From: Actinomadura sp. K4S16
Lineage (GTDB): Bacteria; Actinomycetota; Actinomycetes; Streptosporangiales; Streptosporangiaceae
Length of the DNA stretch: 64,000 nucleotides
Direction: 5' to 3'
Assembly (NCBI RefSeq): GCF_008327685.1
Contig: NZ_BDDE01000010.1
Location: forward strand, 496,001-560,000
Of the stretch, positions 24,541 through 34,414 are shown piece by piece. Every line of letters starts with the position of its first letter. Positions within the stretch are counted from its first letter, which is position 1. The notes under the pieces are model-generated. The model did not search any database. It was not told the origin of the DNA and worked only from the letters and a program-made list of their open reading frames with translations. The translations under genes were made by a program, and so were the position numbers.

Positions 24541-25389
24541 TCAGCTCAGCCGGGAGGCGATCGCCTTGGCGAACCTCTCCGCGCTGCCGGGCGCGTCGCG
24601 GAGGTAGAGGGCGGGTTCGGTCAGTTCGAGCTCGATGAGCATCGGGGTGCCGTCCGGGCCCGGGATCAGGTCGACGCGGGCGTAGAGGAGGTCCTCGCCG
24701 CCCGGAACGGCTGCCAGGGCGCGGGCCGCCACCTCCAGCTCGGCCTCGGTCGCCGTGGACGGGGTCACCTGCCCGCGCGTCGGATCGTCGCGCACCCAGC
24801 CCTGGACGCCCGCTCCGGCGGTGAGGATCTGCGCCTTGCGGCCGGCGTGGCTGTACTCGCCGTCGCAGAAGACCAGCGCCGTCTCGCCGACCGTGTCGAC
24901 CGCCGACAGGTACGGCTGGACCATCGCCGTCCGGCCCGCCTCGCGGAGCGACCGCAGGTGGGCGCGGGCGGCGTCCTCCTCGCCCGCCCCCCAGCGGGCG
25001 GTGTCGCCCGCCCCGATCGAGACGGCCGGCTTGATCACGTACTCCGGCCAATCGGACGGGATGTCGTCCGGGTCCCACAGGGTCGGGACGACGGGGACGC
25101 CCGCGGCGGCGATGTCGCGCAGGTAGCGCTTGTCGGTGTTCCACCGCACGATCGCGGCGGAGTTGAGGACGCGGGGCAGGCTCTCCGCCCACGCCGCGAA
25201 CGCGTCCCGCCTTTCGGTGTAGTCCCAGGTGGAGCGGATGACGACCAGGTCGTACCTGGACCAGTCGACGTCGGCGTCCCAGACGACGGGCTCGGCGTCC
25301 GCGCCTTCGGCGGCCAGGGCCGGGATCAGGTCCTGGACGTCGTCGCTTCCGTCGGGCAGCAGGGAACAGGTCGCGAGAGCGATGGTCAT
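24541..25389 (-). CDS. ATP-grasp ligase, DcsG/RimK-like
   Basis: 282-aa ATP-grasp protein. The N-terminal domain has VIRSTWDYTERRDAF (about 50-64) and NSAAIVRWNTDKRYL; the ATP-grasp core includes VIKPAVSIGAGDTAR (about 118-132), MVQPYL, and the Mg-binding end YARVDLIPGPDG and LIELELTEP. These are close in pattern to DcsG, the O-ureido-serine cyclo-ligase of cycloserine synthesis, but many actinobacterial relatives have no known role. No cycloserine genes are nearby. It is separated from hisF by 35 nt on the same strand, so it may be the last gene of the his transcript. Confidence 0.8.
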   Translation of the reverse strand: MTIALATCSLLPDGSDDVQDLIPALAAEGADAEPVVWDADVDWSRYDLVVIRSTWDYTERRDAFAAWAESLPRVLNSAAIVRWNTDKRYLRDIAAAGVPVVPTLWDPDDIPSDWPEYVIKPAVSIGAGDTARWGAGEEDAARAHLRSLREAGRTAMVQPYLSAVDTVGETALVFCDGEYSHAGRKAQILTAGAGVQGWVRDDPTRGQVTPSTATEAELEVAARALAAVPGGEDLLYARVDLIPGPDGTPMLIELELTEPALYLRDAPGSAERFAKAIASRLS

Positions 25390-25424
25390 GCGGGTGTTTC
25401 CGTCCTGCGGGGGGGGTTTCTACT

Positions 25425-26186
25425 TCAGCGAACCTGGTTGCCGGCCTCGCGCAGCGCGGCCTTGACCTCGGAGATCTTCAGGTCCCCGAAGTGGAAGACG
25501 CTGGCGGCGAGGACGGCGTCCGCGCCCGCCTCCACGGCGGGGGCGAAATGCTCGACCGCGCCCGCGCCGCCGCTGGCGATCACCGGGACGGTGACGGCCG
25601 CCCGGACGCGGCGCAGCATCTCCAGGTCGAACCCGGTCTTGGTGCCGTCGGCGTCCATCGAGTTCAGCAGGATCTCGCCGACGCCGAGCTCCTCGCCGCG
25701 GCGGGCCCACTCGATCGCGTCGATGCCGGTCCCCTTGCGGCCGCCGTGCGTGGTGACCTCGAAGCCGGACGGCGTCCCCGCGGCGCGCCGGGCGTCCACC
25801 GACAGCACGACGCACTGCGAGCCGAACCGGTGCGCGGCCTCCCGGAGGAACTCCGGCCGCGCGATGGCCGCGGTGTTGATCGAGACCTTGTCGGCGCCCG
25901 CGCGCAGCAGCCGATCGACGTCCTCGACGGTGCGGACGCCGCCCCCGACCGTCAGCGGGATGAACACCTGCTCGGCGGTGCGCCGCACCACGTCGTAGGT
26001 GGTGGAGCGGTCGGCGCTGGACGCGGTGATGTCGAGGAACGTCAGCTCGTCGGCGCCCTCGGCGTCGTAGCGGCGGGCCAGCTCGACGGGGTCGCCCGCG
26101 TCGCGCAGGTTCTGGAAGTTGACGCCCTTGACCACGCGCCCGGCGTCGACGTCCAGGCACGGGATCACCCGCACGGCGACGGTCAC
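25425..26186 (-). CDS. hisF: Imidazole glycerol phosphate synthase, cyclase subunit
   Basis: 253-aa TIM barrel that, with HisH, turns PRFAR and ammonia into imidazole glycerol phosphate and AICAR. The catalytic Asp11 is in [16 protein letters not shown], and the second catalytic Asp is in [10 protein letters not shown]. Phosphate-binding GGG ([10 protein letters not shown]) and [11 protein letters not shown] are present. The GTG start at 26186 overlaps the priA stop (GTGA). In Streptomyces hisI follows; here the next gene is the ATP-grasp ligase and hisI is absent. Confidence 0.96.
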   Translation of the reverse strand: MTVAVRVIPCLDVDAGRVVKGVNFQNLRDAGDPVELARRYDAEGADELTFLDITASSADRSTTYDVVRRTAEQVFIPLTVGGGVRTVEDVDRLLRAGADKVSINTAAIARPEFLREAAHRFGSQCVVLSVDARRAAGTPSGFEVTTHGGRKGTGIDAIEWARRGEELGVGEILLNSMDADGTKTGFDLEMLRRVRAAVTVPVIASGGAGAVEHFAPAVEAGADAVLAASVFHFGDLKISEVKAALREAGNQVR

Positions 26187-26902
26187 TTCACGGCCTCCAG
26201 GGCCTCTTCCAGCGTGAACGCGTCCGCGTAGAGCGCCTTGCCGACGATCGCGCCCTCCACGCCGAGGGGGACGAGCCCGGCCAGCGCGCGCAGGTCGTCC
26301 AGCGACGAGACGCCGCCGGAGGCGACCACGGGCTTGTCGGTCCGCGAGCAGACCTCGCGCAGCAGCTCGGTGTTGGGGCCGCGCAGCGTCCCGTCCTTGG
26401 TGACGTCGGTGACCACGTACCGGGGGCAGCCGTCGTCCTCCAGGCGCGCGAGGACCTCCCACAGGTCGCCGCCCTCGCGGGTCCAGCCGCGCGCGGCCAG
26501 CGTGGTGCCCCGCACGTCCAGCCCCACCGCGATCCGCTCGCCGTGCGAGGCGATGATCTTGCGGCACCAGCCGGGGTCCTCCAGGGCGGCGGTGCCGATG
26601 TTCACGCGGGCGCACCCGGTGGCCAGGGCCGCCTCCAGCGACGCGTCGTCGCGGATGCCGCCGGACAGCTCGACCTTCACGTCCAGCTTCCCGGTCACCT
26701 CGGCGAGCAGCTCCCGGTTGGAGCCGCGCCCGAACGCCGCGTCGAGGTCGACCAGATGGATCCACTCCGCGCCCGCCTCCTGCCAGGCGAGCGCCGCCTC
26801 CAGCGGCGCGCCGTAGGAGGTCTCGGTGCCGGCCTCGCCCTGCACCAGCCGGACGGCCCGGCCGTCGGCGACGTCGACGGCGGGAAGGAGCGTCAGAGTC
26901 AT
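26183..26902 (-). CDS. priA: Bifunctional HisA/TrpF isomerase (PriA)
   Basis: 239-aa TIM barrel. In actinobacteria this enzyme isomerises both ProFAR (histidine pathway) and phosphoribosylanthranilate (tryptophan pathway), which explains the lack of trpF in the trp cluster. Catalytic Asp are in [10 protein letters not shown] (Asp10) and [10 protein letters not shown] (about 166-175), and the PriA-type Arg/Trp loop is RGWTREGGD. The start at 26902 is ATG. It overlaps hisF by 4 nt. Bifunctionality is inferred from the lineage and from the absence of trpF, not shown by sequence alone. Confidence 0.93.
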   Translation of the reverse strand: MTLTLLPAVDVADGRAVRLVQGEAGTETSYGAPLEAALAWQEAGAEWIHLVDLDAAFGRGSNRELLAEVTGKLDVKVELSGGIRDDASLEAALATGCARVNIGTAALEDPGWCRKIIASHGERIAVGLDVRGTTLAARGWTREGGDLWEVLARLEDDGCPRYVVTDVTKDGTLRGPNTELLREVCSRTDKPVVASGGVSSLDDLRALAGLVPLGVEGAIVGKALYADAFTLEEALEAVK

Positions 26903-26953
26903 GCGGAAACCCTATCGAGGCAGATGGGACGGGGTGCTCAGGTGGGCGGGTGC

Positions 26954-27589
26954 TCAGTCCAGGGTGGCGAGCCAGTTGCGCAGGAGGTGGGCGCCGGCGT
27001 CGCCGGACTTCTCCGGGTGGAACTGGGTGGCGCACAGCGGGCCGTTCTCGACGGCGGCGACGAAGCGGTCTCCGTGCTCGGCCCAGGTGACCAGGGGCGC
27101 CGGGATGGTGCCGGTCGGGTCGGACTCCAGGTCCCAGCTGCGGGCGGCGTAGGAGTGGACGAAGTAGAAGCGCTCGCCGCGCAGGCCCTCGAAGAGCGCG
27201 GAGCCTTCGGGGGCGTCGACGGTGTTCCAGCCCATGTGCGGGACGACCGGGGCGTTCAGGCGGTCGACCGTGCCGGGCCACTCGTCGCAGCCCTCGGTGG
27301 TGACGCCGTGCTCGATGCCCTTGGAGAACAGGATCTGCATGCCGACGCAGATGCCGAGAACGGGGAGCCCGCCCGCGAGGCGGCGGCCGATGATCTGGTC
27401 GCCGTGCACCGAGCGCAGCCCGGCCATGCAGGCGGCGAACGCGCCGACGCCCGGGACGACCAGGCCGTCGGCGGCGAGCGCGGCGTCCCGGTCGGCGGTG
27501 ACGGTCACGTCCGCGCCGGCGCGGGCGACGGCGCGCTCGGCCGAGCGCAGGTTGCCCGAGCCGTAGTCCAGGATGACGATCTTCTTCAC
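26954..27589 (-). CDS. hisH: Imidazole glycerol phosphate synthase, glutaminase subunit
   Basis: 211-aa class I glutamine amidotransferase that feeds ammonia to HisF. The nucleophile is Cys in LGICVGMQ (about 82), and the His-Glu pair is in TQFHPEKSG. The N-terminus [13 protein letters not shown] is diagnostic. The GTG start at 27589 follows the small membrane gene by 13 nt; priA follows after 51 nt. Confidence 0.95.
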   Translation of the reverse strand: MKKIVILDYGSGNLRSAERAVARAGADVTVTADRDAALAADGLVVPGVGAFAACMAGLRSVHGDQIIGRRLAGGLPVLGICVGMQILFSKGIEHGVTTEGCDEWPGTVDRLNAPVVPHMGWNTVDAPEGSALFEGLRGERFYFVHSYAARSWDLESDPTGTIPAPLVTWAEHGDRFVAAVENGPLCATQFHPEKSGDAGAHLLRNWLATLD

Positions 27590-27602
27590 GGCAGGACCGT
27601 CC

Positions 27603-27773
27603 TCACGACCACATCACTCCCCCGGCGAACGCCAGCCCGGCCAGCACCAGCAGCAGCAGCGCGGCGATCTTGAGGCCCTGCTTCACGAAGCTGTACACGC
27701 CCGCCAGCAGGAACACCGCGATCGCGAAGATCGCCACGGTGCCGTAGGTGAGGTGCAGGTCGCCGATCTCCAC
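27603..27773 (-). CDS. Small two-helix membrane protein in the his operon
   Basis: 56-aa hydrophobic protein with two membrane helices (about 12-30 and 35-53) joined by a short KQGLK loop. The GTG at 27773 begins 2 nt after the hisB stop, so it is translated within the his operon. Similar small membrane proteins sit between hisB and hisH in other actinobacteria; no role is known. It was found by reading past the hisB stop, since the longer overlapping frame hides it. Confidence 0.75.
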   Translation of the reverse strand: MEIGDLHLTYGTVAIFAIAVFLLAGVYSFVKQGLKIAALLLLVLAGLAFAGGVMWS

Positions 27774-27775
27774 GG

Positions 27776-28369
27776 TTACAGGGCCCCCTTGGTCGAGGGG
27801 ATGCCGTGCACCTTCGGGTCGAACGCCACGGCGTCGCGGAGCGCGCGGGCGAGCGCCTTGAACTGGGCCTCGACGATGTGGTGGGCGTTGCGCCCGTAGG
27901 GGACGTGGACGTGCAGGGCGACCTGCGCGTTCGACACGAACGACTCGAGGATGTGCCGGGTCATCGTGGTGTCGTACTCGGGGCCGATCATCGGCGCCAT
28001 GCCGTCCGGTTCCACGTGCACGAGGTAGGGGCGTCCGGAGACGTCCACGGTGACCTGGGCGAGGGCCTCGTCGAGCGGGATGGAGGCGTCGGCGAAGCGG
28101 CGGATGCCGGCCTTGTCGCCGAGCGCCTCGCGGAACGCCGCGCCGAGCGCGATCGCGGTGTCCTCGATGGTGTGGTGGCTGTCGATGTGCAGGTCGCCGG
28201 CGGTCTTGACGGTCAGGTCGAACGACCCGTGCTTGCCGAGCTGCGCCAGCATGTGGTCGAAGAACCCCACGCCGGTCGCGACGTCGACCTGCCCGGTGCC
28301 GTCGAGGTCGATCTCGACGAGGACCTGGGTCTCCTTGGTCCCGCGCTCGACTCGTCCCTTGCGCGTCAC
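27776..28369 (-). CDS. hisB: Imidazoleglycerol-phosphate dehydratase
   Basis: 197-aa monofunctional dehydratase, without the phosphatase domain seen in enterobacteria. It removes water from IGP to give imidazole-acetol phosphate. The metal-binding motifs are [26 protein letters not shown] and the C-terminal [13 protein letters not shown]. The GTG start at 28369 overlaps the hisC stop by 4 nt. Histidinol-phosphate phosphatase must be encoded elsewhere. Confidence 0.96.
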   Translation of the reverse strand: MTRKGRVERGTKETQVLVEIDLDGTGQVDVATGVGFFDHMLAQLGKHGSFDLTVKTAGDLHIDSHHTIEDTAIALGAAFREALGDKAGIRRFADASIPLDEALAQVTVDVSGRPYLVHVEPDGMAPMIGPEYDTTMTRHILESFVSNAQVALHVHVPYGRNAHHIVEAQFKALARALRDAVAFDPKVHGIPSTKGAL

Positions 28370-29517
28370 AGACTCTCCTCACGGTTCTCGGCGCCGCCGT
28401 CCTGTTGGGCGCGGCTCTCGGTGCCCGCTCCCCGCACCTGCCGGAGCGCGGCGCGGAAGGCGGCCATCTCCTCGGGGGTGCCGACGCTGACCCGCAGCCA
28501 CTCGGGCGGCCCCACCTCCCGGATCAGCACGCCGTGCTCGAGCAGGCCCTCCCAGACGCGGCGGCGGTCCGGGAACGTCCCGAACAGGACGAAGTTGGCG
28601 TCGGAGTCGGCGACCCGGAGCCCCTCGGCGCGCAGCCAAGCGACGAGGTCGTCGCGTTCGCGGCGCAGGGCCTCGACGCCGCCGAGCAGCTCCTCGCCGT
28701 GGGCGAGGGCGGTGCGCGCGACGGCCTGGGTGACGGCCGACAGGTGGTAGGGCAGCCGGACGAGCAGCAGCGCGTCGACCACGGCGGGGTCGGCGGCCAG
28801 GTAGCCGAGCCGGGTCCCGGCCATCGCGAACGCCTTGGACATCGTCCGGGTGACGATCAGGCGCGGGTGGCCGTCCAGCAGCGTCAGCGCGGACGGGGTG
28901 CCCGCGCGGCGGAACTCGGCGTACGCCTCGTCGACCACGACCATGCCCGGCGCGGCCGCGAGGACGGCCTCGATCGCGTCGAGGGGCAGCGCCGTGCCGG
29001 TCGGGTTGTTGGGCGAGGTCAGGAACACGATGTCGGGCCGGTGCTCCTCGACCGCCGCGACGGCGCGCCCGGGTTCGAGGCCGAAGTCCTCGTCGCGGAC
29101 GGCGTTCACCCAGCGGGTCCCCGAGACCTCGGTGATGATCGGGTGCATCGAGTAGGACGGCTCGAAGCCGAGCGCGGTGCGGCCCGCCCCGCCGAACGCC
29201 TGCAGGATCTGCTGGATGATCTCGTTGGAGCCGTTCGCCGCCCAGACCCGGTCGGCGGTGAGGCCGGCGCCGGGCGTGTCGGTGTTCAGGAAGGCCGCGA
29301 GGTCCTCGCGGAGCGCGACCGCGTCGCGGTCGGGGTAGCGGTTCAGCGACCCCGCGACGTCCAGGACGGCCTCGCCGAGGGCCTTCACGAGGCGCTCGGA
29401 CGGCGGGTAGGGGTTCTCGTTGGTGTTCAGCGCGTACGGGACGGCCAGCTGCGGCGCGCCATAGGGCTCCCGGCCGCGCAGGTCGTCCCGCAGCGGCAGG
29501 TCGTTGAGCGAGGTCAC
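28366..29517 (-). CDS. hisC: Histidinol-phosphate aminotransferase
   Basis: 383-aa PLP-dependent fold type I enzyme that converts imidazole-acetol phosphate to histidinol phosphate. Motifs are [11 protein letters not shown] at the N-terminus, TSPNNPTG (about 165-172), [10 protein letters not shown], and the PLP lysine in [12 protein letters not shown]. The GTG start at 29517 overlaps the hisD stop (GTGA), which settles the start in a frame that is open back to 31629. The last 20 residues are a polar tail not present in most HisC. Confidence 0.96.
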   Translation of the reverse strand: MTSLNDLPLRDDLRGREPYGAPQLAVPYALNTNENPYPPSERLVKALGEAVLDVAGSLNRYPDRDAVALREDLAAFLNTDTPGAGLTADRVWAANGSNEIIQQILQAFGGAGRTALGFEPSYSMHPIITEVSGTRWVNAVRDEDFGLEPGRAVAAVEEHRPDIVFLTSPNNPTGTALPLDAIEAVLAAAPGMVVVDEAYAEFRRAGTPSALTLLDGHPRLIVTRTMSKAFAMAGTRLGYLAADPAVVDALLLVRLPYHLSAVTQAVARTALAHGEELLGGVEALRRERDDLVAWLRAEGLRVADSDANFVLFGTFPDRRRVWEGLLEHGVLIREVGPPEWLRVSVGTPEEMAAFRAALRQVRGAGTESRAQQDGGAENREESL

Positions 29518-30821
29518 GAAGGGATCTCCCAGTCGAAGCGGGCCTTGAGCGCGGCGCCGTGGGCGGGCAGGTCCTCGGCCTCGGCGAGCGCGACGACGCG
29601 CGCGGTGGCGTCGGCGAGGGCCTCGCGGTCGTACTCGACGACGTGGACGCCGCGCAGGAAGGACTGGACCGACAGGCCGGAGGAGTGGCAGGCGCACCCG
29701 CCGGTCGGCAGGACGTGGTTGGACCCGGCGAGGTAGTCGCCGAGCGACACCGGCGCGTGCCGTCCCACGAAGATCGCCCCGGCGTTGCGGACGCGGGCGG
29801 CGACCGCGGCGGCGTCGGCGGTGTGGATCTCCAGGTGCTCGGCGGCGTAGGCGTCCACGACCCGCAGGCCCTCGTCGACGCCGTCGACGAGGACGATGCC
29901 GGACTGCCGCCCGGCCAGCGCCTCGGTGATCCGCTCGATGTGCCTGGTCCGCGCGACCTGCGCCTTCAGCTCGGCCTCGACCTCGTCGGCGAGCCGCACC
30001 GAGTCGGTGACCAGGACGGCGGCGGCGAGCGTGTCGTGCTCGGCCTGGCTGATCAGGTCGGCGGCGACCTCCACCGGGTCGGCGGTGCCGTCGGCGAGGA
30101 CCGCGATCTCCGTCGGGCCGGCCTCGGCGTCGATGCCGATCACGCCCTTGAGCAGCCGCTTGGCGGCGGCGACGTAGACGTTGCCGGGTCCGGTGACGAG
30201 GTCGGCGCGGGGGCACTCCTCGGTGCCGTAGGCGAACATCGCGATCGCCTGCGCGCCGCCCGCCGCGTACACCTCGTCGACGCCGAGCAGCGCGCACGCG
30301 GCGAGGATCGACGGGTGCGGCAGCCCGCCGAACTCCTTCTGCGCGGGCGAGGTGACGGCGAGGGAGGCGACCCCCGCCTCCTGCGCGGGCACGACGTTCA
30401 TGACCACGCTCGACGGGTAGACGGCGCGGCCGCCCGGCACGTACAGGCCGACGCGCCCGACCGGGATCCACCGCTCGGTGACGGTGCCGCCGGGGACGAC
30501 CTGCGTGGTGACGTCGGTGCGGCGCTGGGCCCGGTGCACGGCCCGGGCGCGGCGGATGCTCTCCTCCAGCGCGTCGCGGACGGCCGGGTCGAGGCCGGCG
30601 AGCGCCCGGTGCACGGCCTCCACCGGGACCCGGACGCGCTCCAGTTCGACCCCGTCGAACCTGCCGGTGTACTCCCGTACCGCCGCCGAGCCACGATGGC
30701 GCACGTCCTCGCAGATGGGCCGCACCTTGTCCAGGGCGGCCTCGACGTCGAGTTCGGCGCGGGGCAGCACGGAGCGCAGGTCGCCGGGAAGCGAGCCGCG
30801 CAGGTCGATACGGGAAATCAC
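29514..30821 (-). CDS. hisD: Histidinol dehydrogenase
   Basis: 435-aa Zn/NAD enzyme that performs the last two oxidations of histidine synthesis. The central signature includes [14 protein letters not shown] and [10 protein letters not shown] (Zn ligands Gln and His), and the C-terminal EHLEIHT and [10 protein letters not shown] are present. It is the first gene of the hisD-hisC-hisB group. The GTG start at 30821 lies 6 nt after a TAGACT box, giving a leaderless operon start. Downstream coupling is by GTGA overlaps. Confidence 0.96.
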   Translation of the reverse strand: MISRIDLRGSLPGDLRSVLPRAELDVEAALDKVRPICEDVRHRGSAAVREYTGRFDGVELERVRVPVEAVHRALAGLDPAVRDALEESIRRARAVHRAQRRTDVTTQVVPGGTVTERWIPVGRVGLYVPGGRAVYPSSVVMNVVPAQEAGVASLAVTSPAQKEFGGLPHPSILAACALLGVDEVYAAGGAQAIAMFAYGTEECPRADLVTGPGNVYVAAAKRLLKGVIGIDAEAGPTEIAVLADGTADPVEVAADLISQAEHDTLAAAVLVTDSVRLADEVEAELKAQVARTRHIERITEALAGRQSGIVLVDGVDEGLRVVDAYAAEHLEIHTADAAAVAARVRNAGAIFVGRHAPVSLGDYLAGSNHVLPTGGCACHSSGLSVQSFLRGVHVVEYDREALADATARVVALAEAEDLPAHGAALKARFDWEIPS

Positions 30822-30827
30822 CCGCCC

Positions 30828-30833
30828 AGTCTA
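30828..30833 (-). promoter_or_regulatory. Leaderless -10 box of the his operon
   Basis: TAGACT on the minus strand lies exactly 6 nt from the hisD GTG. No good -35 was found, which is common for this class. No leader peptide or hairpin can fit, so attenuation of this operon in the classical way is unlikely. Confidence 0.55.
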
Positions 30834-30902
30834 CGGAGTGCCCTCGCTCCCTCGCGCACCGTCTCACGTCGCGAGACGCGGCGCGTCGCAGCCCCCACAG
30901 GG

Positions 30903-31721
30903 TCAGATCCGGAGGGTCCCGTCCAGAACGGTCACGGCCGTTCCGGACAGGATCACGCGATCCCCGCGCAGGACGACACGGACATACCCGCCGCGCGCGG
31001 ACGCCTGGAAGCCGAGCATCTCGTCCCGGCCCAGCCGGGCGCCCCAGAACGGCGCGAGGGCGCAGTGCGCCGAGCCGGTCACCGGATCCTCCCCGTCGCC
31101 CTCCAGCGTCCGCGCGCCGAAGAAGCGGGACACGAAGTCGTGCCGCCCGCCCGGGGCGCCCTCGGCCGTCACGATCACCCCCCGCGCGTCGATCTTCCCG
31201 AGCGCGGCGATGTCGGGGGTGAGGCCGAGGACGACGGACTCGCCGTCCACCTCCACAAGCCAGTCGTTCTGCGCGTTCCGCCCGGCTCCGACGATCCTGG
31301 CGCCGAGCGCCGCGGCGAGCTCTTCCGGGGGCTCGGCGGGCTCGGCGGGCTGGGCCGGGAAGTCCATGGACAGCTCGCCCCCGGAGTCCCTGGTGACGGT
31401 CAGGACCCCGCTCCTGACGGTCTGGAACCGGATCGGGCGGTCGGGGGCGACCGCGCCCGCCTCGTAGAGGGCGTGGGCGCTCGCCAGCGTGGCGTGCCCG
31501 CACAGCGCGACCTCGACCTTCGGCGTGAACCACCGCAGTTCGAAGTCGGCCCCGGGGTTCGCCTCCCCGAGCGGCCGGAGGAACGCGGTCTCGGAGTGCC
31601 TCATCTCCGCCGCGACCCGCTGCATCCACTCCGGCGGGGCCGGCTCCTCGAGCAGGCAGACCCCGGCGGGGTTGCCGGAGAAAGGGCTGGTGGCGAAGGC
31701 GTCCACGACCAAGATCCTCAT
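30903..31721 (-). CDS. PhzF-family epimerase/isomerase
   Basis: 272-aa protein with the diaminopimelate epimerase-like double fold. Motifs are [20 protein letters not shown] (4-23), the catalytic-type Glu in [25 protein letters not shown] (Gly-His-Ala motif), and the second half [13 protein letters not shown]. PhzF isomerises a phenazine precursor, but most genomic members have other, unknown substrates. No phenazine genes are nearby. The ATG at 31721 is chosen because the preceding frame is unlike PhzF and a TAGCGT box lies 8 nt upstream. Confidence 0.85.
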   Translation of the reverse strand: MRILVVDAFATSPFSGNPAGVCLLEEPAPPEWMQRVAAEMRHSETAFLRPLGEANPGADFELRWFTPKVEVALCGHATLASAHALYEAGAVAPDRPIRFQTVRSGVLTVTRDSGGELSMDFPAQPAEPAEPPEELAAALGARIVGAGRNAQNDWLVEVDGESVVLGLTPDIAALGKIDARGVIVTAEGAPGGRHDFVSRFFGARTLEGDGEDPVTGSAHCALAPFWGARLGRDEMLGFQASARGGYVRVVLRGDRVILSGTAVTVLDGTLRI

Positions 31722-31921
31722 GGGATCGGACGCTACAAGGCGCCCGGCCGGCGGCGACAGTGCCAATCCACCGGAAGTGGCCCGCCGGGACGCATGCCGC
31801 GAAGACCCGGCGAATCGGGCTTCACACTCTGAAAAAAGATGCCTTACCAAGATCATCAATATCGACGTACCCTTGCGGCGAGGGCGTTTCCCGGTGGCGC
31901 CCAGGAGCGCGGAGAGAAGAT

Positions 31922-32584
31922 GTGACCGAGCGGCTCGCCCTGTTCCCCCTCGGCACCGTGCTGTTCCCCGGCCTGGTGCTCCCCCTGCACCTGTTCGAGG
32001 ACCGCTACCGCCGGCTGGTCGGCGACCTCCTCGAACAGCCCGAGCCCCGCGGCTTCGGCGTCATCGCCATCGAACTCGGCCACGAGGTCGGCGAGGGGGC
32101 GGCGCACCGCCTCGCCGAGGTCGGCTGCGTCGCCGAACTCCGCGAGGTGACGCCGCACCCGGACGGGCGGTACGACATCGTCGCCGTCGGCGCGCGGCGG
32201 TTCCGGGTGAAGGAGCTGGACCGGTCCCGGCCCTACCTGCGGGGCGAGGTCGAGTTCCTGCCCGAGGAGCCCGGCGCCGACCCCGGGCCCGCCGCGGCCC
32301 GGGTCAGGCGGCTGTTCCGGCGCTACCGGCACCGCCTGAGCGCGGCCGGCGCGGGCCCGTTGGAGGAGGTCGAGCCGCCGGACGACCCCGTCGCGCTGTC
32401 GTACGCGATCGCCGCGTCGCTCGTCCTGGACGGGCACGAGAAGCAGCGCCTGCTGGAGTGCGAGGACGCGGCGGTGCGGCTGGAGGCGGAGCGCGACCTG
32501 CTGGCCAGGGAGAACCGCATCCTGGACGTGCTCCCGATGATCCCCGCCGGGCAGTTCCTGGACGGGTCGTTCACGCCGAACTGA
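31922..32584 (+). CDS. LON peptidase substrate-binding domain protein
   Basis: 220-aa protein consisting of a Lon N-terminal domain without the ATPase or protease. The pattern LALFPLGTVLFPGLVLPLHL (5-24), FEDRYRRLV, and the later RFRV and LLECEDAAVRLEAE helices are typical. Such stand-alone proteins are common in actinobacteria; their role is unknown, perhaps in substrate recognition. GTG at 31922 follows GGAGAGAAG. An AT-rich region at 31829-31875 upstream may hold the promoter. Confidence 0.85.
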   Translation: MTERLALFPLGTVLFPGLVLPLHLFEDRYRRLVGDLLEQPEPRGFGVIAIELGHEVGEGAAHRLAEVGCVAELREVTPHPDGRYDIVAVGARRFRVKELDRSRPYLRGEVEFLPEEPGADPGPAAARVRRLFRRYRHRLSAAGAGPLEEVEPPDDPVALSYAIAASLVLDGHEKQRLLECEDAAVRLEAERDLLARENRILDVLPMIPAGQFLDGSFTPN

Positions 32585-32606
32585 GCGGCCACGGCAGACT
32601 GCCCCC

Positions 32607-33104
32607 ATGAGCACTGCCAAGGCCAAGGGCGCCAAGGGCACCCCGGCGACCGTCGCCGCGACGAAGGCCCGCGTCGACTTCACCCTGCACGCCTACGAGG
32701 TGGACCCGAACGCCGAGTCCTACGGGGAGGCCGCCGCCGACGCCCTCGGCGTCTCCCACGACCGGCTCTTCAAGACGCTGCTGGCCGAGGTCGACGGGAA
32801 CCTCACCGTCGGCGTCGTCCCGGTCTCGTCGACCCTCGACCTGAAGGCGCTCGCCGCGGCCGCCGGCGGCAAGAAGGCGCGCATGGCCGACCCGCGCGAC
32901 GCCGAGCGCGCCACCGGGTACGTCGTCGGCGGGATCAGCCCGCTGGGGCAACGCAGGCGGCTGCCGACGGTGGTCGACGCGTCGGCGTCAGCGCTCACGA
33001 CCGTCTACGTCTCGGCCGGCCGGCGCGGACTCCAGATCGAGCTCGCCCCCGCCGACCTCGTCCGCCTCACCGGCGCCCGCGTCGCCGAGATCGCCCGCGG
33101 GTAG
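32607..33104 (+). CDS. ybaK: YbaK-type aminoacyl-tRNA deacylase
   Basis: 165-aa single-domain protein of the YbaK/EbsC family, which removes cysteine from mischarged Cys-tRNA(Pro). Seen are VDFTLHAYEVDP at the start, RLFKTLLAEVDG with the conserved Lys (about 55), VGVVPVSSTLDLKALA, and GYVVGGISPLGQRRRLPTVVD. A CAGACT box (32595-32600) lies 6 nt before the ATG, so it may have its own leaderless promoter, 22 nt after the preceding stop. Its last 117 nt overlap the DUF2567 gene on the opposite strand. Confidence 0.93.
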   Translation: MSTAKAKGAKGTPATVAATKARVDFTLHAYEVDPNAESYGEAAADALGVSHDRLFKTLLAEVDGNLTVGVVPVSSTLDLKALAAAAGGKKARMADPRDAERATGYVVGGISPLGQRRRLPTVVDASASALTTVYVSAGRRGLQIELAPADLVRLTGARVAEIARG

Positions 33105-33611
33105 CCGCCGCACGACCAGTTCCAGCAGCCCGTAGGCGGCGACCGCCGGCAGCGCCCAGGACGTCAGCAGGCCCTTGGCCCGCAGGTCGGCGACGCCGGT
33201 GACGGTGGTGCCGTCGCGCCCGTGCCGGACGACGTCCTCGAAGTGCCCGAGGCCGACCAGGTTCCCGGTCTTCCAGGCGAGCACGGCCGCGGCGGCGCCG
33301 CCCACGGCCAGCCCGAGCAGCAGCGCCGAGTCGTTGTCGCGCCCGCCCGCCAGGTAGGCGACCGCGCCGCAGGCGATCCCGGCGACGGCGGCGATCAGCG
33401 CGAAGCGGGCGTCGATGGTGATCGGGCCCTGGTCCTCCGGCTGGGCGAGGAGAGCCTCACCCTGCACGACCACATACGTCACCTTGGGGGCGACCGCCGC
33501 CCAGAGCAGGCCCGCGAGCGGCCCCAGCAGCGTGACGACGGCGCTGGTGACCGCCCAGATCGCCAAGAGCCTCCCGGTGGGTCGCCGCACCTCGTACGCT
33601 CCTAGTTGCAA
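32988..33611 (-). CDS. DUF2567-type membrane protein
   Basis: 207-aa protein with four membrane helices (about 16-40, 68-88, 95-112, 150-165) and the DUF2567 pattern PLAGLLWAAVAPKVTYVV (about 30-47) followed by an acidic outside segment. The C-terminal 39 codons, low in complexity and rich in Gly, Ala and Asp, overlap the end of ybaK on the other strand. Function unknown. The ATG at 33611 is used; the gene is divergent from the DUF6882 gene over about 100 bp. Confidence 0.78.
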   Translation of the reverse strand: MQLGAYEVRRPTGRLLAIWAVTSAVVTLLGPLAGLLWAAVAPKVTYVVVQGEALLAQPEDQGPITIDARFALIAAVAGIACGAVAYLAGGRDNDSALLLGLAVGGAAAAVLAWKTGNLVGLGHFEDVVRHGRDGTTVTGVADLRAKGLLTSWALPAVAAYGLLELVVRRLPAGDLGDAGAGEADEVGGGELDLESAPAGRDVDGRER

Positions 33612-33718
33612 GTCGTCCGACAGCGAAAGCCTAGCCTGCCCAGGTCAGCCGATCGACTCTCGAAGGGTGTCCGATTCCCGCCCACGACAGCCCCGATTAC
33701 TGGGATAATGTGCCCGAC

Positions 33719-34414
33719 ATGTCCGGATTCAGCCCTGCGTTCGAACGCCTCGGCGCCGCGCTGGCGGCCGTCGTCCTGCAGCAGCAGGAGACGCTCGCCG
33801 AGTTCCTGCCGCGCGAGGACTGGAGCGCCGACCTGACGGCCCGCACCTACACCAGCGGCGGCGTCACGGTCCGCGTCTCGCTGCTCGGCAGCTACGCCGC
33901 CCGCGAGCGCACCTGGCTGTGGGGCTGGGCCAACCCCCAGTTCGGCGACGCGCACCCCGCGGTCGCCCCGACCCTGGGCATCCGGACCATCGGCGAGCGG
34001 CTCGGCATCACCGAGTTCACCACCCCCGAGATCGACCTGTCCTGGTACGAGGGCCCCGCCGGGCACGGCGGCGAACTGATCGCCATGGCCGCGGGCGGCG
34101 TCCTCGGCGGCGCCGGATACATCGGCGCGGGCTACGACGGCGGCTCCGCCTACCTGCACGTGGACGACCCCCAGGCCCCGCCCGCCCAGTGGGACCCCGT
34201 CCCCCTCCCCCGCCTGGTCGCCAACGCCGCGAGCCTGTTCCCCCACGAGCCCCGCCTCACCCTGGCCGGCCTCCTGTCGCACCACCGCGTCCCCTACCGG
34301 CAGACCGACGTCCTCACCGAGGTCGCACTCCCCGGCGGCGGCACCGCCCGCGCCCACTTCGACGGCCTAGGCCGCTTCGTCGACTGGAAAGCTGAGCTTA
34401 TGGCGGTTTCTTAG
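33719..34414 (+). CDS. DUF6882-type protein
   Basis: About 231 aa, soluble. The pattern LLGSYAARERTWLWGWANPQF (shown in part; about 54-73), then a Gly/Ala-rich block (AAGGVLGGAGYIGAGYDGG) typical of DUF6882 proteins, and a C-terminal RAHFDGLGRFVDW. The family has no known function. ATG 33719 lies 9 nt after GATAAT and is preferred to GTG 33710. The stop codon is inside the 5' arm of a 24-bp hairpin. Confidence 0.75.
   Translation: MSGFSPAFERLGAALAAVVLQQQETLAEFLPREDWSADLTARTYTSGGVTVRVSLLGSYAARERTWLWGWANPQFGDAHPAVAPTLGIRTIGERLGITEFTTPEIDLSWYEGPAGHGGELIAMAAGGVLGGAGYIGAGYDGGSAYLHVDDPQAPPAQWDPVPLPRLVANAASLFPHEPRLTLAGLLSHHRVPYRQTDVLTEVALPGGGTARAHFDGLGRFVDWKAELMAVS

Noticed and set aside
24551..24566. 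GCGATCGC-containing site near the ATP-grasp gene as a third copy of the dispersed repeat
   Set aside because: Only the 8-bp palindrome matches. The flanks are ordinary ATP-grasp coding sequence.
28366..31629. A 1087-codon frame extending hisC upstream
   Set aside because: The upstream part is the shadow of hisD and the PhzF-like gene; the true hisC start is GTG 29517 overlapping the hisD stop.
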